Shown here: piece after piece, positions 33,672 through 44,285 of the stretch | Layout: every line of letters starts with the position of its first letter | How positions within the stretch are numbered: the stretch's first letter is position 1 | Assembly: GCF_965138505.1 (NCBI RefSeq) | Contig: NZ_CBCSCO010000002.1 | Span: 372,001 to 436,000 of the forward strand | Length of the DNA: 64,000 nt | Direction of reading: 5' to 3' | From: Litorimonas haliclonae | GTDB lineage: Bacteria; Pseudomonadota; Alphaproteobacteria; Caulobacterales; Maricaulaceae | The notes under the pieces: model-generated | Database searches by the model: none | Told to the model about the DNA's origin: nothing | What the model saw: only the letters and a program-made list of their open reading frames with translations | Translations under genes and position numbers: made by a program

Positions 33672-34646
33672 GTGACTGCAAATCAAACCAAGTCACTTAT
33701 AAGGAAAGACCTTGATCACGTCGACGAAGAATTGCGACCGGCCTTGGATCATTTCCCTGAATTTAAATTAAATTTGGAGGGGCTCTCTGTGTTAAGAGCA
33801 TTCCCACCATCCGATCCATTGCGGGATCCGCCGTACAAAGAAACCATAATTCATCACCCCGAACGCGGGGACGGTCTTCGAATGCTCATAATCGATCCGG
33901 GTACCACCGGGAAGCCGCGGCCCGCTCTGCTCTATCTACATGGCGGTGGTTTTGTCTTTGGTTCCCCCGAACAAATTCTCCCAACCATGCAGAAACTCGC
34001 GGCGGATGTAGGTTGCGTCATTTGTTTGCCGGCTTACCGCCTTGCTCCGGAAAATACATTCCCCGCCCCATTAGAAGATAACTATCTGGCTCTAAGCTGG
34101 ATGTTTGAAAATGCGAAAGCTTTGGGAATTGATACCGACCGGATAGCCGTGGGGGGTGACAGCGCTGGCGGCGGGCATGCGGCTAACTTGGCAATTGCAG
34201 CGCGTGATAGGCAGTTTTACCCGATATCGTTTCAATTGCTCCTTTATCCTATGTTAGACGACCGCACAGGAAGTTCGCGACCGGTCCCTGACAAGGTTGG
34301 AGAGTTTATTTGGACCGTCGAGAGTAACAAGTTCGGATGGAGCTCTTATCTCGGCTGCCCGGCAGGAGGGCCGAATGTTCCTTCGCAAGCTGTACCTGCC
34401 CGAAGGCAGGATCTAACTAAACTTCCACCAACTCTCATCGCGACCGGGAGCCTAGATTTGTTTTGCGAAGAAAACAGTCGGTTTGCCGACCGACTTGATC
34501 AGAATGGCGTCGACGTGGATTTACAGATATTTTCCGGTGCCTATCACGGCTTTAATGTAATGGTTCCGGAAGCGAAAATCTCCAAGCGGTTTCATCAATG
34601 TTGCGTGGAAGGCCTGAAAGAGGGGCTCAAAGCCAAGCAAAATTGA
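33672..34646 (+). CDS. Alpha/beta hydrolase, HSL (hormone-sensitive lipase) family esterase
   Basis: About 324 residues. I prefer the GTG at 33672 because GAGGG lies six bases ahead, while the earlier in-frame GTG at 33666 has no spacing. The oxyanion motif YLHGGGFVFGS is near residue 95, the nucleophile elbow GGDSAGG is near residue 168, an Asp follows in GSLDLF, and the catalytic His is in YHGFNV near 295. It should hydrolyse carboxyl esters. Lone gene between the catabolic island and the sugar-transport locus, with a 147-bp gap after it. Substrate unknown; acylated steroid or lipid ester is possible. Confidence 0.93.
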   Translation: MTANQTKSLIRKDLDHVDEELRPALDHFPEFKLNLEGLSVLRAFPPSDPLRDPPYKETIIHHPERGDGLRMLIIDPGTTGKPRPALLYLHGGGFVFGSPEQILPTMQKLAADVGCVICLPAYRLAPENTFPAPLEDNYLALSWMFENAKALGIDTDRIAVGGDSAGGGHAANLAIAARDRQFYPISFQLLLYPMLDDRTGSSRPVPDKVGEFIWTVESNKFGWSSYLGCPAGGPNVPSQAVPARRQDLTKLPPTLIATGSLDLFCEENSRFADRLDQNGVDVDLQIFSGAYHGFNVMVPEAKISKRFHQCCVEGLKEGLKAKQN

Positions 34647-34793
34647 GTCAAAATTAAAATACTAATTTAGCGAATGTCGGTGCTTTACTGGAAATTGGAA
34701 CAAAGCTGAAAATGAAAGAACTACGAGCCTTTGTAACGATTTAAGTTTTTTAATTGATTGATAGTTTCCTGCGAAAGTCATCACTTTCCCGAA

Positions 34794-35822
34794 TTATTCC
34801 GACAAATCCCGGACGGACGACCGATTAAAGAGTTTGTGATCCAGGATTTTTGTGATCGGTGTGGCATTGGGATTCACGATGGCTTTCAAAAGGTTTTTGG
34901 CGGCCCATTCCCCGTAAACTTGAAGGGGTTGCTGGATGGTTGTAAAGGGCGGCACGAACATCTTCGAAAGATCTGCGCCGTCAAACCCGGCGACGGATAA
35001 ATCTTCTGGAACATTCAAACCCATATCTCTGGCGCAGGAAATGACGCCCGCTGCCATATAGTCATTTCCAGCGAAAATGGCTGTCGGCGGCGTGTCATTT
35101 TCTAACAATACTTTTCCGCCCTCATAGCCCGACTCAAAAGATGATTGGCCGCGCGCATACAGGAAATTCTCCTTCGGAAGACCCGCAGCTTTCATCGCCG
35201 TTTTCAATCCTTCGCCGCGTTGATTGGCCATATTATGCTGTTCCCTCAAACTGACATAGCCAATGCGTTTGTGGCCCAGGCGAAGAAGGTGTTCTCCCAT
35301 TTCCACTCCGGCGGCGAAGTCGTCGATTCCGACTTTACTAACAGATAGGTTTTGGTCTTGTGTTTCTAATGCGGATTCTACCAATACGACTTTCAATCCG
35401 GCTTTCAGAACGGAGCGGATGAGATCCCTGTCTTCGGAAAGCGGAGGCAGTAAAATAAAACCATCAATTAGGCGGCGTTCGATAACCATATTAATATGTT
35501 CACGGGATTCAGATGCCGCCAGAGGCTCCAATAATAGAGTGTAGGAGTTCTCCCGACAAACGGGCAAAATACCTTCTAAAATACCGGTCAGAAACTCTGA
35601 GGAGGGCGGTTCATAGACTAGTGCCAGGCTATAGCTCCTCTGTCCGCGAAGTTGACGCGCCGCCATATTGGGTCGAAATTTTAATTCTGTAATTGCCGCT
35701 TGAACTTTGTCGCTGGTCCGGGCGGAGACATTAGGTTCTTTATTTACGACACGGGAAACAGTTTTTATCGAGACACCTGCAAGTTCGGCAACTGTTTCTA
35801 GTGTGACTGTTTTGGGGGGCAT
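34794..35822 (-). CDS. LacI-family transcriptional regulator
   Basis: 342 residues. The N-terminal HTH (TLETVAELAGVSIKTVSRVV, about 6-25) and hinge helix (NMAARQLRG) are typical, and the periplasmic-binding-like sensor domain follows, with ICPVCREN-type strands and GHKRIGYVSL. It represses sugar or nucleoside transport genes in the absence of ligand in most family members. Divergent from the sodium:solute symporter gene, 285 bp apart, so it most likely controls that transporter and itself. Confidence 0.95.
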   Translation of the reverse strand: MPPKTVTLETVAELAGVSIKTVSRVVNKEPNVSARTSDKVQAAITELKFRPNMAARQLRGQRSYSLALVYEPPSSEFLTGILEGILPVCRENSYTLLLEPLAASESREHINMVIERRLIDGFILLPPLSEDRDLIRSVLKAGLKVVLVESALETQDQNLSVSKVGIDDFAAGVEMGEHLLRLGHKRIGYVSLREQHNMANQRGEGLKTAMKAAGLPKENFLYARGQSSFESGYEGGKVLLENDTPPTAIFAGNDYMAAGVISCARDMGLNVPEDLSVAGFDGADLSKMFVPPFTTIQQPLQVYGEWAAKNLLKAIVNPNATPITKILDHKLFNRSSVRDLSE

Positions 35823-35872
35823 GAAATTAATCCGAACAGTTTACGGCGATGGTCTTTGCCGTCTCAATAGAC

Positions 35873-35883
35873 GTTTAATAAAC
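35873..35883. promoter_or_regulatory. Palindrome between lacI-type and symporter genes (possible operator)
   Basis: GTTTA-A-TAAAC is a perfect short palindrome with near-symmetric flanks in the shared intergenic region. LacI-family operators are palindromic, but most have a central CG, which this lacks. A second imperfect repeat (ACGGC and GCCGT, 35843-35863) lies just before it. Candidate only. Confidence 0.35.
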
Positions 35884-36106
35884 CGTACCTCTCCATCTGT
35901 AATACATTACCCAGAGGTTTCGTCAAATCGGTGGAGCGGAACTTTTCTTGATTCGGGAATCCTTAAAAGCACTTGGTATTTTACGAATAGGGTTTACGAC
36001 GTATTTCCATCAGGGGAGCTTTCATTAATATAACTTCGTGTCTATCAGGGCTGAACTTGCTCATTCTCAGGACGAGCTTGAAAGCAAAGTGATTAAAGTA
36101 TGCCTC

Positions 36107-37666
36107 GTGACGAATAACTTGACCCTTTTAGACGGAATAATCCTTCTTGGGCTGATTTCAGCATTTTTGGGAATCGGCATTTTCGGGTCATCTAAAACCG
36201 AAACGACCGAGGATTACTTTCTCGCGGGTCGAAAACTGAAATGGCATCAAATCGGCTTCTCGCTTTTCGCAACAAATTTTTCTGCTTCGGCCCTTATTGG
36301 CATTACGGGGGCTGCCTACGTCATTGGTATCGCCATTTATAATTATGAATGGGTCGGAATTTTGGCTCTGGCGTTCTTCGCCCTTGTCATGGTTGGGGTT
36401 GTACGCGGCAGCAAGGTTTACACAATCGCGGAGTATTTGACCGAGCGATTTGATTCCCGTGTGAAAGTTATTTATTCGGTTTTTATTATATTGATGTTGG
36501 TATTCCTTGATATGGCTGGCTCGCTATATGCGGGCGGGCTGCTGCTCAACCAATTCATCCCGGGGCTTTCAACCCACGTCGTGATCGTGCTGGTCATGTT
36601 AATCGCAGGATTATATTCAGTTGTTGGCGGGATGACGGCTATTTCCCGAACGGACCTTTACCAATCAATTATTCTGATTTTAGGCGCGTTTATGATCGCG
36701 TATTTTTCCTTTTCGGCCGTCGGCGGTTGGGCGGGCTTTATGGAAAGCGCTCCAAAAGGAAGTTTGAATTTAATCAGGGGGTTTGATGACCGGGCGGTGC
36801 CTTGGACAGGACTGATTGTCGGCGTTCCGATTATCGGCGCATATTATTGGCTCGTGAACCAAAATATGGTGCAGTGGGTGCTGAGCGCAGAGAGCCAAAC
36901 GGATGCAAGAAGAGGACTCCTCTTGGCGGGTGCCCTGAAGACATTAGGATTGTTTGTGATTGTCTTGCCAGGGATCGCCGCTATCTCTCTTATTCCGGGT
37001 TTGACTGAGCCGGACCGAATTTACCCCGCAATGCTGGCTGAGCTACTCCCCGCGGGTATATTGGGACTTGTCTTAGCAGGGTTTGTCTCGGCGCTCTTGT
37101 CAAATACGGATTCTACGCTTCACGCTGCCTCAACCTTAGTAACGATGGATTTCGTCAAACGGCGTCACCCGGAAATTTCCTCGCACCATCTGGTACGGAT
37201 TGGGCGTATATCCACATTTGTGATTATAGGGGTCAGCGCCATATGGGCGCCTTTCATTGGAAATTTTGGCACCTTATTTGAATACGTCCAGGGGGTCTTA
37301 TCTTATGCAGTCGCGCCTTTTGTCGTCGTTTATCTGGGGGGAATGTTTTGGCCGCGGGCCACCTCAAATGGCGCAATTGCGGCTTTAACCACGGGGTTGG
37401 TAACGGCCGCTCTGATTGGCTTGTTCGGCGATGGATTGGGGTTATTTGACATACATTATTTGCATGTCCCATTGCCTGTCACGCTCGTCAGCCTTGTGAC
37501 GCTGAATGTCGTCAGCCGGATGTCGGAGGCTCCGGACGTCGATCCAAGACTGCTCTGGTCCGCGACGCGTACATTGGAAGCCACCCAAATCAACCTTGCG
37601 CGCGACCGATGGATCGCGCTCGGGCTCGTTGCAATCACCGCTGCGTCAGTAATTATTTTTTGGTGA
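36107..37666 (+). CDS. Sodium:solute symporter (SSS family)
   Basis: About 519 residues from a GTG at 36107; a longer reading from 36038 adds a charged, unlikely N-terminus before the first membrane segment. It has about 13 or 14 transmembrane segments, beginning LDGIILLGLISAFLGIG, with the SSS signatures FATNFSASALIG and GGMTAISRTDLYQ. It imports a small solute, probably a sugar or related compound, with sodium ions. The regulator next door is LacI-type, which points to a carbohydrate. The gene is alone and followed by a 242-bp gap with no obvious terminator. Confidence 0.93.
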   Translation: MTNNLTLLDGIILLGLISAFLGIGIFGSSKTETTEDYFLAGRKLKWHQIGFSLFATNFSASALIGITGAAYVIGIAIYNYEWVGILALAFFALVMVGVVRGSKVYTIAEYLTERFDSRVKVIYSVFIILMLVFLDMAGSLYAGGLLLNQFIPGLSTHVVIVLVMLIAGLYSVVGGMTAISRTDLYQSIILILGAFMIAYFSFSAVGGWAGFMESAPKGSLNLIRGFDDRAVPWTGLIVGVPIIGAYYWLVNQNMVQWVLSAESQTDARRGLLLAGALKTLGLFVIVLPGIAAISLIPGLTEPDRIYPAMLAELLPAGILGLVLAGFVSALLSNTDSTLHAASTLVTMDFVKRRHPEISSHHLVRIGRISTFVIIGVSAIWAPFIGNFGTLFEYVQGVLSYAVAPFVVVYLGGMFWPRATSNGAIAALTTGLVTAALIGLFGDGLGLFDIHYLHVPLPVTLVSLVTLNVVSRMSEAPDVDPRLLWSATRTLEATQINLARDRWIALGLVAITAASVIIFW

Positions 37667-37908
37667 CAGACCCTATTGAATTTAGCATAGGCCTTGGGCG
37701 CGGGTTCGGAAAGCTACTTTGAAATCTGCAGAAGACTATTTTCCTTCTGATATGTAACTTCCAATCAGGCCATTTTTATATAAGTCGATGTGTAAATATG
37801 CCTAACAAAATAGCAACTCTCAGAGCGTTCAGGCATTATCTTTTTGGGATCCCTATTGGGATTGCATTTTGGATTTGAAGGACTTCGATTATTTTTCAGC
37901 GAAATTTC

Positions 37909-39735
37909 ATGTCACGCTCGGCTGTCGCGTTATGGCTTGGTCTAAGCTGGACCTTTGTCTCCGCGAATATGGCCTGGGCGGATGAACCGCTGGCGCGCGT
38001 TCAAGGGGATATCCCGAAGGAGTTGCGAGAGCAATTAATTCTGGCCATCGGGCAAGTTGATGAAGCCCCCCGGTCGACGGCACAGGCACGGCGCCGAGCA
38101 GGAAAAGTCGTTGAGAAAGCCGAGGCTATCCTCCGGTCTCAAGGCTATTATGAAAGCGTGATTGATGTTCAAATCGGAACTCTCTCGGAAGACGGTTTTG
38201 TTGACAATGACTTTGAAGAGGAGTCTCGGGAAGCTCTGACGCCCGTTCTATTGATCGAACCAGGCCCCAGGTTTTTGTTCGACACTTTTGCGATTGATTT
38301 TGAGGACAGTCTTCCTGAGAGCGGTGACGCTCTGAAGACGATGGTCTCCGAAAATGAGGGGACGCCAGCCGTATCCGCTCAGGTCGTGGCGTCGGAGCTC
38401 CGTGTAGTGAACAAACTGAAAGGGCAGGGTTATCCCGATGCGAAGGCCTTGCCGCGTAAAGCGGTTGTAGATCACGCGACAGACACCATGGCGGTGGATT
38501 ATATTATTTCAACTGGACGGAAAACCCGATTTGGCGAGATTAAGCAAACTGGGACGGCTTATGTTAACGAAAGCTGGCCGAATATGATTTCCCCTTTTGA
38601 ACCGGGCGAAATCTATGAGCAAAGTAAAATAAATAAACTGTCGTCGCGCGCCCTCGGGTCAGGTGTTTTTGAGAGCGCTACAGCCAGCCTAGAGGACGGC
38701 GGAACAGAAAATCCTGATGGTACGATTACCCGGAATGTTTTGTTAAATATTGATCAGGGCGATAAAAATACAATTTCCGGGGAGGTAGGTTATTCTACTT
38801 CAGACGGAAGCGGTATCTCCGCCAGCTATGAACGCCGTAATTTTATCGGCTATGCGCAAACACTTACCTTAACAGCGATTGCGAAAACAAACCTCCAAAG
38901 CTTCGGTGTTGATTACAACATTCCTTATGCGTGGCGAGTGGATAGAGAACTAGACCTGGCCGCAGAAGTCGCTCGAGAAAACTCGGAATTCTTTCGGGGC
39001 GAACGCGTAAGCGCGGATGCTCTCCTCACCCAGAAAATCTCATCAAGGTTTAAAGTCAGCGCCGGTATCGGGATAGAGGCATCTCAGTTTAAACTTGAAG
39101 AAGACGACGCCACGAAAACGCGGTCTTACCTAGTTCAGGCTAAAGGCGGGGCCGTCTATGACAGCCGCGACAATATATTTGACCCCTCTCAAGGTTTTTT
39201 CGTCGAGGTAAATGCGCTTCCGACTTATAACTTTGGGGATGATAAGGGAGCGTATGTCATAGGAGAGCTGGGCGGCAGTACCTATAAAAAGGTGAGTGAT
39301 AAGTTTATTGCGGCTGTCCGCGCGAAATACGGGTCTATATTTGGGGCTGATATTGGGGCGGTACCGTTGAATCAACGCTTTTACGGCGGCGGCGGAGGTT
39401 CCGTGCGCGGCTATAGCTATCAATCTATTTCGCCGAGAGACGCACAAGGGGAGACCATCGGCGGGCGGAGCATTTTAGAAGGAAGTGCAGAGCTCCGATA
39501 TCGAGGGCACGATAGTCTCTTTGACGGTAATCTCGGCTTTGTCGGGTTTGTCGATGCGGCCACTGTTGGCAATGAAGAGTTTCCGGATTTCGACACGACC
39601 CAATATGGCGCGGGGTTTGGTGTGCGGTATTTCACAAGCTTCGCGCCAATTCGGGCCGATATTGCTTTCCCAATAAATAAACGTCCCGGCGACGATGCTT
39701 TCCAAATTTACATTTCTATCGGGCAGGCCTTTTAA
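37909..39735 (+). CDS. tamA: TamA, outer-membrane Omp85-family translocation subunit
   Basis: 608 residues with a signal peptide (LSWTFVSANMAWA-D). Three POTRA-like repeats precede a C-terminal 16-strand barrel carrying the Omp85 motif GGGGSVRGYSYQ near residue 500 and ending QIYISIGQAF. It forms the TAM complex with TamB to help insert autotransporters and move phospholipids between membranes. The stop overlaps the TamB start (TAATG), which is the usual tamAB order. Confidence 0.94.
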   Translation: MSRSAVALWLGLSWTFVSANMAWADEPLARVQGDIPKELREQLILAIGQVDEAPRSTAQARRRAGKVVEKAEAILRSQGYYESVIDVQIGTLSEDGFVDNDFEEESREALTPVLLIEPGPRFLFDTFAIDFEDSLPESGDALKTMVSENEGTPAVSAQVVASELRVVNKLKGQGYPDAKALPRKAVVDHATDTMAVDYIISTGRKTRFGEIKQTGTAYVNESWPNMISPFEPGEIYEQSKINKLSSRALGSGVFESATASLEDGGTENPDGTITRNVLLNIDQGDKNTISGEVGYSTSDGSGISASYERRNFIGYAQTLTLTAIAKTNLQSFGVDYNIPYAWRVDRELDLAAEVARENSEFFRGERVSADALLTQKISSRFKVSAGIGIEASQFKLEEDDATKTRSYLVQAKGGAVYDSRDNIFDPSQGFFVEVNALPTYNFGDDKGAYVIGELGGSTYKKVSDKFIAAVRAKYGSIFGADIGAVPLNQRFYGGGGGSVRGYSYQSISPRDAQGETIGGRSILEGSAELRYRGHDSLFDGNLGFVGFVDAATVGNEEFPDFDTTQYGAGFGVRYFTSFAPIRADIAFPINKRPGDDAFQIYISIGQAF

Positions 39736-42700
39736 TGTCTGAAACAGTTCGAAAATCAAATTGGAAGAAATGGACTGTTGGCGGCGGGATTGCGCTCATC
39801 GCTTTAATTATTCTATTGGTGTTTGCCTTGCGCATTTATATCACCACCGCCTCCGGAGCGAAGTTTATAGAAAACCAAATTAATTCCCGGAGCTTTGGTC
39901 CTGTTGAAGGCGTTAAAGTTTCCGGTCTTTCGGGCGATCCGCTCAAGGCTTTGACGATAGAGACTGTGGAAATACGCGATAAAGACGGCGTATGGGCGCG
40001 CGCAGAGAACATTGAGTTCAAATGGCAGCCTCTGAAGTTCCTGGATAAGCACCTCTATATCCAAAACCTTAATATTGCGGATATCGACATCCGCCGGAAG
40101 CCTGTCTTGAATGAAACTCCGGCATCGGACCCATCTGGCAACCCATTAACGGTTACACTCGAAAACTTCGTGACACCCTCGCTTAATTTGCAAGAGCCGG
40201 TTATCGGTCAGCCGGTATCAGCGCGTCTACAAGCGCAATACGCACTGGCCGGAGACGGCTCGATGAAAGCGCTATTGGATGCTGTCAGGACAGATATCGA
40301 AGGCGATGTAGTTAAGCTGGACTTTACGCGCTCGCCCAAGGGAGAAATGGAGGGTGATTTTAAACTAACAGGACTTCCGGGCGGGACGATTGCCACTTTA
40401 ATCCAAGCTCCGGACGGAGAGACTGTGACGGGAGACGGGAAAATAACTGGAGAAATAGAGTCGGGTGAAGGAAATGTCTCATTGGCTTTTGACGGCGTCC
40501 CCATAATGGATGTGACCTCAAAGTGGACCGAAGACAAGCTTTCCGTCTCCGCGGCGGCAGAAACCGAAAACTGGCCGCTTTTAGCGCCCGCACGCGATAT
40601 TGATAGCCGCATAATCGGTAATTTATCCCTGTTAAGAGAAGGTGATGAAAAGCCTTTTGATCTTTCCGTTCAGGCCGGCGGAGCGTCGATTGTTGCCTTA
40701 GGGAATTTGCCGGATGAGGGCTTTTTGCCCCAAAATGCTCAAGTTTCAGCCGATATTCCTAATTTTTCCCGGTTCTACAAACTTCCAGACGGGTATCAGC
40801 TCGGCGGTGTAAGATTGAATGGAGACGTGACAAGCGCGCCGCAAACGACATTTCAGGGAAATCTAACAGTAAAATCACTTGTTACCCCTCAAGGCAGCGC
40901 GTCTTCATTCGAGGGACCCGTTCAACTTTCGCTGAGTGAAGACCGCCAAATTGCGGATTTTGACTCAAACATAACAGCGGCAGGCGTTGATCTTGTGGCG
41001 GATATGCCATTGGCGTTAAAATCGTCTCTGAAACTTTCGGCAAAAGGACAATATGACTTAGAGAGAAAATCATTACGTCTTGCCTCTTCGAAATTGACCA
41101 GTGGAAAGGATGTGGCAACGGCATCTGGACGTGTGGCGATGGAACCTTTGACTTACTCCGTCTCTGGGCGCGCCAATTTTGCGTTAAATGCCATAGGAGC
41201 GGTTCCGCGAGGACAACTGACAGCCGATTATAAAGCCGTCCAAACAGCCGACAGCGCGCCCGCCATTACAGCAGATGGACGGTTCGTTCCCTTCACAGAT
41301 ATGGAAGAAACGTTAGGCGCCCTCATCGGGTCTATGGTGGTCTTTGATATTGCCGCTAGTCCTATCGAAGGCGGTGTTAATTTTACGCGAGGTCTTGTGA
41401 ATGGGGACGGCGTGACAGCTGCTTTTTCCGGGCAAATAAAAGATGAATTGAATCTAGATTTAGAGGCCTCTCTCAAACAAGCTGTGACATACAAGCCGGT
41501 CACTCTTGCAGAGGGCACAGATGTGAGCGGGACGGTAACGGGCCGTAGGGCGTCTCCGAATGTGCGTCTGGATGCCACGACGCCTCAAATAACTGCTTAT
41601 GACAGAATTTTTTCTGAGGCGCGTTTGCGCACAGAAATTCAGGATGTTTTAGAGGCTCCAAAAGGCCCGATACAATTTGATGCGAGATCAGAATATGGAG
41701 ACGTCACCGTCTCCGCCCAGTTTTCTTCGACCCAATCGGTTCTTCGCCTGGCCGACCTTCAGGCGTCAGTGGGTCAGTTGACGGCAAACGGCGAGTTGGC
41801 CTTGCCTGAGAACGGTGTCGCAGAAGGTCAAATCTCTCTCGACTTACCCGAAGAAGAGGGACGCTATGCGCGCCTGGATCTGAAGCTCAATAATTTGAAT
41901 GGCGAGCAAGGCGTCACCCTTGAAGCTGATGCCAAAAACGTCGCGTATAAACAATTAGAGATCGACAATTTAGCTGCGTCATTGGAAGGAACTTTATCGG
42001 ATTTAACTGGCAACATGCAGACGGTGGGGCAAGTTGTCGGCGAAGTTGTGGACACGCCTATTAAACTTGAAACTCCAATTGCTGTGACCCGGGATACAAA
42101 CAATAACTTCGTTATTTCACTAGTTCCTGAGGCGGCTTACGGTCGTGTCCCGATAAGCGCAATAGAACCGCTTCGAGTAGAGTATGGAGACGGCCAAGCT
42201 CTCTTAACGGCGGCCCTCAATGTCTCTGATGGGAAAGTTGATATGACTTACCAAAGAGGTGAACAGGAACGTTTGGTGGCCATAGTTGAGGATCTACCTA
42301 TCAGCACACTTCCAGTTGGGAACATCCTAGCGGATACGAAAGGACGTTTGGGCATGAGCCTCGACCTTAGTGTCCCTAATAATAGACCCGAAGGAAAAAT
42401 TGATATCACCATGACGGACTGGCGCGGATTTGAACGCAAAAAAGGAAAAGGCCTTTCGATCACATTTGACAGCGATTTGCGCGGAACTAATCTGGATTGG
42501 ACTTTGACGGGATTATCAGAAGATGAATTTAATTTGGATGGGAATGGTACAGTTGCCCTTCAAAGCGAGAATAGTCTCACGTCTATTCGGCCAAATATGA
42601 CCGCCCCTCTACAGGGAACCCTCTCTGCGAATGGCGCTGCAAGTGCGGTGTTGGGGTTAGTGGCGCCTAAAGATGCCGGCCTCTCGGGACAGTTAAATGC

Positions 42701-43883
42701 TAATCTGGATGTGAGCGGAACGCTGGGGTCCCCCTTGGTGTCGGGTGAGGTAAGCGGAGAGGCGATAAAACTCGAGATGATTGAACTCGGCACACAAATT
42801 AGGCAGGGTAAGTTTTTATTCCGCTTCTCAAACGATAACGTATCTCTGGAGAGCCTGTCCTTGACAGACGGACGTGATGGCCGTTTTTCTGGATCAGGAA
42901 ATTTCAAACTGGGTGAATTTGGTGTTCCCATCGGGCAGGCCAATTTCAAAGCCCAAAGCTTCCGGGCTTTGGATCGCCGGGATTTGTCAGGTCGCGTTTC
43001 TGGCGACGTTTCTTTTGAAACTGAAAAAGAGAAGGGGACACTCTCAGGAGATGTCACGATTGAGCGGGCAGAAGTAAAGCAATTTGTCGCTGGTGGCCCG
43101 GGTGTCGTGACAATTGAGGTAGAGGAGATAAATCTGCCGCCTGAAGCCAATGCTCCGAAACCAAAAGCCGAGCCTTATCCGGTCGCCTTAGATCTCAACG
43201 TTTCGGCGCCCCGTCGTATCTTCATTCGAAGCCAAGGTCTTGATGTCGAAATGTCTATTGACGCAGAGATTAAAGGCACAGGGTTAGAACCTGAAATTTA
43301 CGGCGAGGCCCGCGTAATACGAGGAGGCTATAAACTCGCCGGAAAAGAGTTGGAGTTTGAGTCCGGCGTAATTGAATTTGACGGGCCCGTCAGCACGGCG
43401 AAAATTGATTTTGTTGCCAATACTGAAACGCAAAACCTAGACGCAGGGGTCAAAATTACGGGCACGGTTGAGCAGCCAGAAATTGAACTTTCTTCTACCC
43501 CTGAACGCCCTGACGATGAAATTTTATCGGCATTGTTATTTGGTCGGTCAGCAACAGAGCTTTCAGCGATTGAAGCCGCGCAGCTTGCTGGCGCTTTGGC
43601 ACAGTTTTCCGGCAATGGCGGAGGATTTGATTTGCTCGGGGGCTTGAGAGACGCTCTTGGCGTTGGACAATTAAGCGTCGGATTCAATGATGATGGGTCT
43701 GCCCAAATCACAGGTGGTCGCTATCTAGCTAAAGATGTGTATTTACAAGTCTTTTCAGGCGGAGGAGATAATGCGTCCGGAGCAATTATAGATTGGGAAG
43801 TTCGGCGGAATCTGTCTCTGCGGTCTCGGATCCAATCCGATAATGAGCAGGCGCTCTCATTGAAGTGGAAGCGAGACTTTTAG
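39735..43883 (+). CDS. tamB: TamB, inner-membrane-anchored translocation/assembly protein (DUF490)
   Basis: 1382 residues. An N-terminal membrane anchor (about residues 15-35, GGIALIALIILLVFALRIYI) is followed by a very long beta-rich AsmA-like bridge, and the C-terminal DUF490 domain contains VIRGGYKLAGKELEFESGV and EPDDEILSALLFGRSATELS-type sequence near residue 1260. It spans the periplasm and contacts TamA. The gene overlaps tamA by one base. Length is usual for alphaproteobacterial TamB. Confidence 0.94.
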   Translation: MSETVRKSNWKKWTVGGGIALIALIILLVFALRIYITTASGAKFIENQINSRSFGPVEGVKVSGLSGDPLKALTIETVEIRDKDGVWARAENIEFKWQPLKFLDKHLYIQNLNIADIDIRRKPVLNETPASDPSGNPLTVTLENFVTPSLNLQEPVIGQPVSARLQAQYALAGDGSMKALLDAVRTDIEGDVVKLDFTRSPKGEMEGDFKLTGLPGGTIATLIQAPDGETVTGDGKITGEIESGEGNVSLAFDGVPIMDVTSKWTEDKLSVSAAAETENWPLLAPARDIDSRIIGNLSLLREGDEKPFDLSVQAGGASIVALGNLPDEGFLPQNAQVSADIPNFSRFYKLPDGYQLGGVRLNGDVTSAPQTTFQGNLTVKSLVTPQGSASSFEGPVQLSLSEDRQIADFDSNITAAGVDLVADMPLALKSSLKLSAKGQYDLERKSLRLASSKLTSGKDVATASGRVAMEPLTYSVSGRANFALNAIGAVPRGQLTADYKAVQTADSAPAITADGRFVPFTDMEETLGALIGSMVVFDIAASPIEGGVNFTRGLVNGDGVTAAFSGQIKDELNLDLEASLKQAVTYKPVTLAEGTDVSGTVTGRRASPNVRLDATTPQITAYDRIFSEARLRTEIQDVLEAPKGPIQFDARSEYGDVTVSAQFSSTQSVLRLADLQASVGQLTANGELALPENGVAEGQISLDLPEEEGRYARLDLKLNNLNGEQGVTLEADAKNVAYKQLEIDNLAASLEGTLSDLTGNMQTVGQVVGEVVDTPIKLETPIAVTRDTNNNFVISLVPEAAYGRVPISAIEPLRVEYGDGQALLTAALNVSDGKVDMTYQRGEQERLVAIVEDLPISTLPVGNILADTKGRLGMSLDLSVPNNRPEGKIDITMTDWRGFERKKGKGLSITFDSDLRGTNLDWTLTGLSEDEFNLDGNGTVALQSENSLTSIRPNMTAPLQGTLSANGAASAVLGLVAPKDAGLSGQLNANLDVSGTLGSPLVSGEVSGEAIKLEMIELGTQIRQGKFLFRFSNDNVSLESLSLTDGRDGRFSGSGNFKLGEFGVPIGQANFKAQSFRALDRRDLSGRVSGDVSFETEKEKGTLSGDVTIERAEVKQFVAGGPGVVTIEVEEINLPPEANAPKPKAEPYPVALDLNVSAPRRIFIRSQGLDVEMSIDAEIKGTGLEPEIYGEARVIRGGYKLAGKELEFESGVIEFDGPVSTAKIDFVANTETQNLDAGVKITGTVEQPEIELSSTPERPDDEILSALLFGRSATELSAIEAAQLAGALAQFSGNGGGFDLLGGLRDALGVGQLSVGFNDDGSAQITGGRYLAKDVYLQVFSGGGDNASGAIIDWEVRRNLSLRSRIQSDNEQALSLKWKRDF

Positions 43884-43915
43884 AACGAGCTGAAGTTATC
43901 AGTAAGGGCTGACTT

Positions 43916-44254
43916 TTAGTCGAAATGAGCCAGAATTTCTGTATAGTGAACTGGCTTGGTCAGGACGGGTGCAGAAGGAAGATCATTTTCCCGCTTAATC
44001 TCTGCCATACGACCAGTTACAAAAACAAAAGGAACGTTGGAATTATATAAAATGTCGGCAATCGGAACGCTGGTTTCTTTGCCTAAATTATAATCCAAGG
44101 TTGCGCAATCAGGCTGATTGTCTTTTAGCAAATTTAGAGCGTCCGCCACGTTGAAAGCCGGGCCTAATATGTCATAGTTTTTAGACTCGAAAAAGTCTTC
44201 CATATCCATAGCGATCAAAGGATCGTCTTCGACTATGAGAACCGACTTTGACAT
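43916..44254 (-). CDS. Single-domain response regulator (receiver only)
   Basis: 112 residues, one CheY-like receiver and no output domain. Acidic pocket VEDDPLIAMD near residue 7-14, phosphoacceptor Asp in CATLDYNLG near 54, Thr in FVFVTGRM near 79, and Lys in LTKPVHY near 97. It resembles the single-domain receivers of the general stress response (FAT GUY type). Divergent from the HisKA_2 kinase at 44368, with a shared GGAAC-type promoter. It probably takes phosphate from a stress-response kinase and modulates PhyR phosphorylation. Confidence 0.92.
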   Translation of the reverse strand: MSKSVLIVEDDPLIAMDMEDFFESKNYDILGPAFNVADALNLLKDNQPDCATLDYNLGKETSVPIADILYNSNVPFVFVTGRMAEIKRENDLPSAPVLTKPVHYTEILAHFD

Positions 44255-44285
44255 AAAAATTAAAAGCCCTTTTAATATCGCGAGC

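Noticed and set aside
34713..34745. Short frame MKELRAFVTI* resembling the start of a LysR-type regulator
   Set aside because: It ends after ten residues and no further regulator sequence follows; too short to call a pseudogene.
37667..37908. Promoter or RNA element upstream of tamA
   Set aside because: AT-rich but no recognisable consensus or symmetric element beyond chance.
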